Assembly: GCF_004799405.1 (NCBI RefSeq)
Contig: NZ_SSMW01000103.1
Coordinates: 1 to 58,590 of the forward strand
From: Bradyrhizobium sp.
GTDB taxonomy: Bacteria > Pseudomonadota > Alphaproteobacteria > Rhizobiales > Xanthobacteraceae
Length of the DNA: 58,590 nucleotides
Direction of reading: 5' to 3'
The translations under genes and the position numbers were made by a program. This document shows, piece after piece, positions 55,687 to 58,590 of this stretch (its first letter is position 1; each line of letters opens with the position of its first letter). The notes beneath the pieces are model-generated. The model did not search any database. It saw only the letters and a program-made list of their open reading frames with translations, and was not told where the DNA came from.

Positions 55687-56724
55687 ATGACAAAGTATAA
55701 GCTCGAGTATATCTGGCTCGACGGGTACACGCCGACCCCGAATCTGCGCGGCAAGACACAGATCAAGGAATACGACGTGTTCCCGACGCTGGAGCAGCTT
55801 CCGCTGTGGGGCTTCGACGGAAGCTCGACCATGCAGGCCGAGGGCCACAATTCCGATTGCGTGCTCAAGCCGGTGGCGATCTATCCGGACGCCGCCCGCA
55901 CCAACGGCGCGCTGGTGATGTGCGAAGTGATGATGCCCGACGGCAAGACCCCGCATCCCTCGAACAAGCGCGCGACCATTCTCGACGATGAGGGCGCCTG
56001 GTTCGGTTACGAGCAGGAATATTTCTTCTACAAGGACGGCCGTCCGCTCGGCTTCCCGAACTCCGGCTATCCCGCGCCGCAGGGCCCGTATTACACCGGC
56101 GTCGGCTACAAGAATGTCGGCGACATCGCCCGCAAGATGGTGGACGAGCATCTCGACCTTTGCCTCGCCGCCGGCATCAACCACGAAGGCATCAACGCCG
56201 AAGTGGCCAAGGGCCAGTGGGAATTCCAGATCTTCGGCAAGGGCTCCAAGAAGGCCGCTGACGAAATGTGGATGGCCCGCTACCTGATGCTGCGCCTGAC
56301 CGAAAAGTACGGCGTCGATATCGAATTCCACTGCAAGCCGCTCGGCGACACCGACTGGAACGGCTCCGGCATGCACGCCAACTTCTCCACCACCTATATG
56401 CGCGAAGTCGGCGGCAAGGAATATTTCGAGAAGCTGATGGAAGCCTTCAAGACCAACCGCGCCGATCACATCGCGGTCTACGGTCCGGACAACCATATGC
56501 GGCTGACCGGCAAGCACGAGACCGCCTCGATCGACACCTTCAGCTACGGCATCGCCGACCGCGGCGCCTCGATCCGGGTGCCCCACAGCTTCGCCAACAA
56601 CGGCTACAAGGGCTATCTGGAAGATCGTCGTCCGAACTCGCAAGGCGACCCGTACCAGATCGCCTCGCAGATCCTCAAGACGATTGCCTCGGTTCCGACC
56701 GCCGCCAAGGCGGCTGCGGCCTGA
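55687..56724 (+). CDS. glnII: Glutamine synthetase type II
   Basis: The eukaryote-like, octameric or decameric GS found in rhizobia besides GlnA; it makes glutamine from glutamate, ammonia and ATP and is not adenylylated. The 345 residues start with L-E-Y-I-W-L-D-G-Y-T-P-T-P-N-L-R, contain W-G-F-D-G-S-S-T-M-Q-A near the N-terminus, the nucleotide/metal segment W-E-F-Q-I-F and N-G-S-G-M-H-A-N-F-S-T. Length is right for GSII (GSI is about 470). The ATG at 55687 follows AGAGAG. Preceded by a sigma-54 promoter and followed by a strong terminator. Confidence 0.97.
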   Translation: MTKYKLEYIWLDGYTPTPNLRGKTQIKEYDVFPTLEQLPLWGFDGSSTMQAEGHNSDCVLKPVAIYPDAARTNGALVMCEVMMPDGKTPHPSNKRATILDDEGAWFGYEQEYFFYKDGRPLGFPNSGYPAPQGPYYTGVGYKNVGDIARKMVDEHLDLCLAAGINHEGINAEVAKGQWEFQIFGKGSKKAADEMWMARYLMLRLTEKYGVDIEFHCKPLGDTDWNGSGMHANFSTTYMREVGGKEYFEKLMEAFKTNRADHIAVYGPDNHMRLTGKHETASIDTFSYGIADRGASIRVPHSFANNGYKGYLEDRRPNSQGDPYQIASQILKTIASVPTAAKAAAA

Positions 56725-56734
56725 CGCGTTCGCG

Positions 56735-56768
56735 ACCCGGCCTGGGCTTCGGTCCAGGCCGGGTTTTT
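56735..56768 (+). terminator. glnII terminator (first of two)
   Basis: Perfect 11-bp stem ACCCGGCCTGG/CCAGGCCGGGT (56735-56745 and 56754-56764) with an 8-base loop followed by TTTTT, eleven bases past the glnII stop. Confidence 0.92.
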
Positions 56769-56802
56769 CCAGACGGCATTTTGCGTTCCTCCAGCGACTA
56801 TG

Positions 56803-56830
56803 GACCAGCCGGCAAGGCTGGTCTTTTTTT
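56803..56830 (+). terminator. Second intrinsic terminator downstream of glnII
   Basis: Perfect 8-bp stem GACCAGCC/GGCTGGTC (56803-56810 and 56816-56823) with a GGCAA loop and seven T residues. It lies 68 bp after the first terminator and 69 bp before the Sel1-repeat gene, with no gene between the two. Confidence 0.88.
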
Positions 56831-56898
56831 GCCACCGGGTTGGCATCCTGCTTGAGCGCTGGATTAAGCCTTCTTCCGAAGCTAACTTGCACCCCGTC

Positions 56899-57744
56899 AT
56901 GACAAGGCGGCTTCACGCGTTCTTTTTCGCTGCGATCGGCGCCGCCATCGCGGTGCTGGTCGTTGCGATTGCCCCAGCCCCGGTGCGGGCGCAATCCGCC
57001 GATCTGGTATTGTGCGACCGGCTCGCCGCCGACCCCTCCGATCCCGACAGGCCGGCCGACGTCAAGGGCACGCCCGATGTCGCACCGGCCGATATCGCGA
57101 CCGCGATCCGCTACTGCAAGAGTGCTTCCCGGTCGTCGCGGCGGGCGATATACCAGCTCGGCCGCGCCTATCTTGCCAGCGGCCAGGTTGCGGACGCGGT
57201 CGCCGCCTGGCGCAAGGCGATCGACAAGGGTTCGACCTCGGCGATGGTCGAACTCGGCGTGCTCTACGCCACCGGTTCCGGCGTTGCCAAGGACGAGGCC
57301 CAGGCGCGCGCGTTGTTCGAGCGCGCCGCGCAAGCCGGCAATCCGCGCGGCGTCATCAATCTTGCAGCACTCTCCGGCGGCGTCGCGTCGGATCCCGCAC
57401 GCGCGCGCGAACTGCTGGCGAAAGCGGCCGAGACCAATGCCGAGGCGCAGTATCAGCTTGGGTTGATGCTGGCCGACGGCACCGGCGGACCCAGGGACGA
57501 TGCCGGCGCGCGGGCCTTGTTCGAGAAAGCCGCGGCACAAAATCATCCCGGCGCGCTGGAGCGGATGGGCGCCTTCACGCAAGAAGGCCGCGGCGGGGCG
57601 AAAGATTCCAGCGCAGCCAAGGCCTATTACGAAAGGGCGGCGGCGCTCGGCGACGAGGGCGCCAAAAAAGCGCTCAAGCGCATCGAATGCCCCTACGTAC
57701 TGACCGACAAGCGCGGCAACGTTGTCACCAATCTCTGTTTCTGA
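56899..57744 (+). CDS. Secreted Sel1-repeat (tetratricopeptide-like) protein
   Basis: A 281-residue exported protein. Signal peptide from ATG 56899 to V-R-A-Q (about 34), then at least four Sel1-like repeats, for example A-M-V-E-L-G-V-L-Y-A-T-G-S-G-V with D-E-A-Q-A-R-A-L-F-E-R-A-A, and A-Q-Y-Q-L-G-L-M-L-A-D-G-T-G-G with A-R-A-L-F-E-K-A-A. Sel1 repeats form a helical solenoid for protein binding. It ends with C-P-Y-V and a final C-F. A longer frame from 56800 begins inside the terminator and is not used. Confidence 0.92.
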   Translation: MTRRLHAFFFAAIGAAIAVLVVAIAPAPVRAQSADLVLCDRLAADPSDPDRPADVKGTPDVAPADIATAIRYCKSASRSSRRAIYQLGRAYLASGQVADAVAAWRKAIDKGSTSAMVELGVLYATGSGVAKDEAQARALFERAAQAGNPRGVINLAALSGGVASDPARARELLAKAAETNAEAQYQLGLMLADGTGGPRDDAGARALFEKAAAQNHPGALERMGAFTQEGRGGAKDSSAAKAYYERAAALGDEGAKKALKRIECPYVLTDKRGNVVTNLCF

Positions 57745-57774
57745 CACCGGTTTTTGCGGTTCGGGTTTGGATGT

Positions 57775-57799
57775 CGTCCCTGCGTTCGCAGGCACGACG
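57775..57799. repeat. Short palindromic repeat
   Basis: CCTGCG/CGCAGG (57779-57784 and 57787-57792) with a 2-base loop, flanked by GTCGT and ACGACG. It resembles short palindromic elements seen between Bradyrhizobium genes; that likeness is from memory. Confidence 0.55.
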
Positions 57800-57827
57800 C
57801 ACAGTGTTTCAGCGATGACGGTGCGCT

Positions 57828-57912
57828 CCCTCTCCCACCCAACTCGGGTTCACCCGAGTTGGGCATTTCAAACGTCGAAGTCGGATATATCCGACTTCGA
57901 TGTGGGAGAGGG
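57828..57912. repeat. Cloverleaf-like intergenic repeat with a 26-bp perfect palindrome
   Basis: Outer stem CCCTCTCCCAC/GTGGGAGAGGG (57828-57838 with 57902-57912, 11 bp, perfect) encloses hairpin 1 (57839-57848 with 57853-57862, 10 bp, TTCA loop) and a 26-base perfect palindrome (57875-57900). Together they fold as a three-way junction. Confidence 0.9.
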
Positions 57913-58141
57913 TTGGGGTGAGGGGTTTGTTGGTTGCGATTGAAATCTTGGAAGGCTCATATAATACAAAAGCCCATTGAACAGAACTGGTAACTTGATG
58001 TGTGCGGGGGGCCGAGATCGTCTCTGACGGCGCTATGTTCAATTATTTCATCACCCTTAAAGCGGTACAGATGGAAGTGGAGACGTCGTCAAGGACATCA
58101 TCCGGGATTTTAGGTCTATCGATAGAGCGTAACCCCTCACC

Positions 58142-58190
58142 CGGATCGCATCTGTCGATGCGATCCGACCTCTCCCACAAGGGGAGAGGT
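58142..58190. repeat. Double-hairpin intergenic repeat
   Basis: Two adjacent perfect hairpins: CGGATCGCAT/ATGCGATCCG (58142-58151 and 58158-58167) and ACCTCTCCC/GGGAGAGGT (58168-58176 and 58182-58190). The second stem shares CTCTCCCAC with the outer arm of the cloverleaf repeat, and both are flanked by CCTCAC or GGTGAGG, so the two are probably related. Confidence 0.85.
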
Positions 58191-58279
58191 GGCACCGAGC
58201 ATTTTGCGTCGCTCTTCGTAATTTCGAATAGCCACGGCTTCGCATTCTCGCCGAGTGTTTCACGCGAGTTTTGCTGTTA

Positions 58280-58590
58280 ACGTCCCGCCCTCGAAACAGA
58301 GGGCGCAGGGAATGCCGGGCGCCCAATGCGCCCGCAGCCTGGCAGGGCAGAAAAACAAGCCATGCCAGCAAAGTCACCACGGTCACACCGGAAAACCCGG
58401 CATTCCCCGCGCAATGGTTTTACGGTTTATTTCGCGCTCTCCCCGGTGACCGGGCTTTCTTGCCACCGTCGCTTGGCGAAAGTTGCCTTTCGCAAACTTG
58501 ACACCAGCGTCGGGGTGTCAGGACCACACGACTTCGCCGTCCGCCTCAGGCGCATTCGTCAAAGCGCCATCCGCGTCCACCGCATCCCGC
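58280..58590. repeat. Long structured intergenic repeat, cut by the window edge
   Basis: Begins near CGTCCC and continues to the edge. Contains GCCCTC/GAGGGC (58287-58304), a long-range perfect 12-bp stem GGGAATGCCGGG (58308-58319) with CCCGGCATTCCC (58396-58407) flanked by GCGC on each side, CCGGT/ACCGG near 58445, GCGAAAG/CTTTCGC at about 58475-58493 and GACACC/GGGTGTC at 58500-58519. No protein frame was supported. I recall similar long intergenic sequences in Bradyrhizobium genomes, not verified. Confidence 0.7.

Larger units (their letters stand above)
57745..58590. other. Non-coding region dense in structured repeats
   Basis: 846 bp without a supported gene up to the window edge. It contains a small hairpin (57779-57792), a cloverleaf-like repeat (57828-57912), a double-hairpin repeat (58142-58190) and a long structured repeat from about 58280 to the edge, each listed separately. 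The stretch 57930-58140 between them shows nothing distinct. Confidence 0.75.

Noticed and set aside
55684..57795. 703-codon minus-strand frame across glnII and the Sel1-repeat gene
   Set aside because: It spans two real genes and two strong terminators on the other strand and shows no recognisable domain.
57745..58590. CRISPR array or tRNA cluster in the repeat-rich right end
   Set aside because: The repeats are palindromic modules of different sequence without regular spacers, and none folds with tRNA features such as a CCA-ready acceptor stem or GTTCGA arm.

Overview
This window is a stretch of alphaproteobacterial chromosome, most likely from Bradyrhizobium or a close relative (Nitrobacteraceae; the Rhodopseudomonas and Afipia side is also possible). 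The pointers are the high-GC codon use, the order fabF-mltG-yicC-gmk, the lptF-lptG-lptD-surA-pdxA-rsmA operon, the ppx-ppk-hdaA-pgsA block facing purM-purN, a type II glutamine synthetase (glnII) behind a sigma-54 promoter with a DUF2735 gene divergent to it, and several kinds of palindromic intergenic repeat. No rRNA, tRNA, CRISPR array, complete IS element or prophage was seen. Almost everything is core or conserved-accessory genome.

Layout. 1-3171 (+): the end of fabF, then mltG, yicC and gmk (fatty acid synthesis, peptidoglycan chain termination, RNA turnover, GMP kinase). 3181-6602 (-): an envelope protein of unknown function, an orphan periplasmic binding protein and a zinc alcohol dehydrogenase. 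6615-14264 (-): an outer-membrane biogenesis operon transcribed lptF, lptG, lptD, surA, pdxA, rsmA. 14613-17259 (+): pepA, holC and a lipoprotein. 17297-19923 (-): an ABC-F ATPase and two small proteins. 20208-21554 (+): ndk and a TerC-family protein, then a decayed C-terminal piece of an EAL domain. 21742-26863 (-): ppx, ppk (polyphosphate turnover), hdaA (replication control) and pgsA (phospholipid synthesis). 27020-28755 (+): purM-purN. 28824-33839: a cold-shock protein, an autotransporter barrel, RNase D and SelO. 34040-38911 (+): aspS, maeB and a DoxX protein. 38915-43242 (-): a DHFR/RibD-like reductase, a polysaccharide deacetylase, a glutathione peroxidase and an L,D-transpeptidase. 43462-48976: CreA, small secreted proteins, a serine hydrolase, an M20 peptidase and a BtuF-like protein. 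49121-54835: small accessory enzymes (thioesterase, GNAT, ABM monooxygenase, DUF2161 nuclease-like protein, SDR, SGNH hydrolase, protein phosphatase, MliC-like protein). 54927-57744: the DUF2735/glnII nitrogen-control pair and a Sel1-repeat protein. 57745-58590: non-coding DNA dense in structured repeats.

The strongest unusual signals are these. (1) aspS looks mosaic: about 480 bp over the GAD-domain region have clearly different codon use and encode an insert of about 40 residues. (2) An EAL-domain fragment lies directly behind the TerC gene, in frame after its stop codon. (3) A cloverleaf-like repeat, a double-hairpin repeat and a long structured repeat that runs off the right edge sit at 57.8-58.6 kb. 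(4) A DUF2161 protein combines a PD-(D/E)XK-like core with a winged-helix-like tail and overlaps an ABM-family gene by ATGA. (5) A possible terminator/antiterminator arrangement precedes a 51-residue secreted peptide gene at 44.6 kb. No complete, clearly new multi-gene system was recognised.
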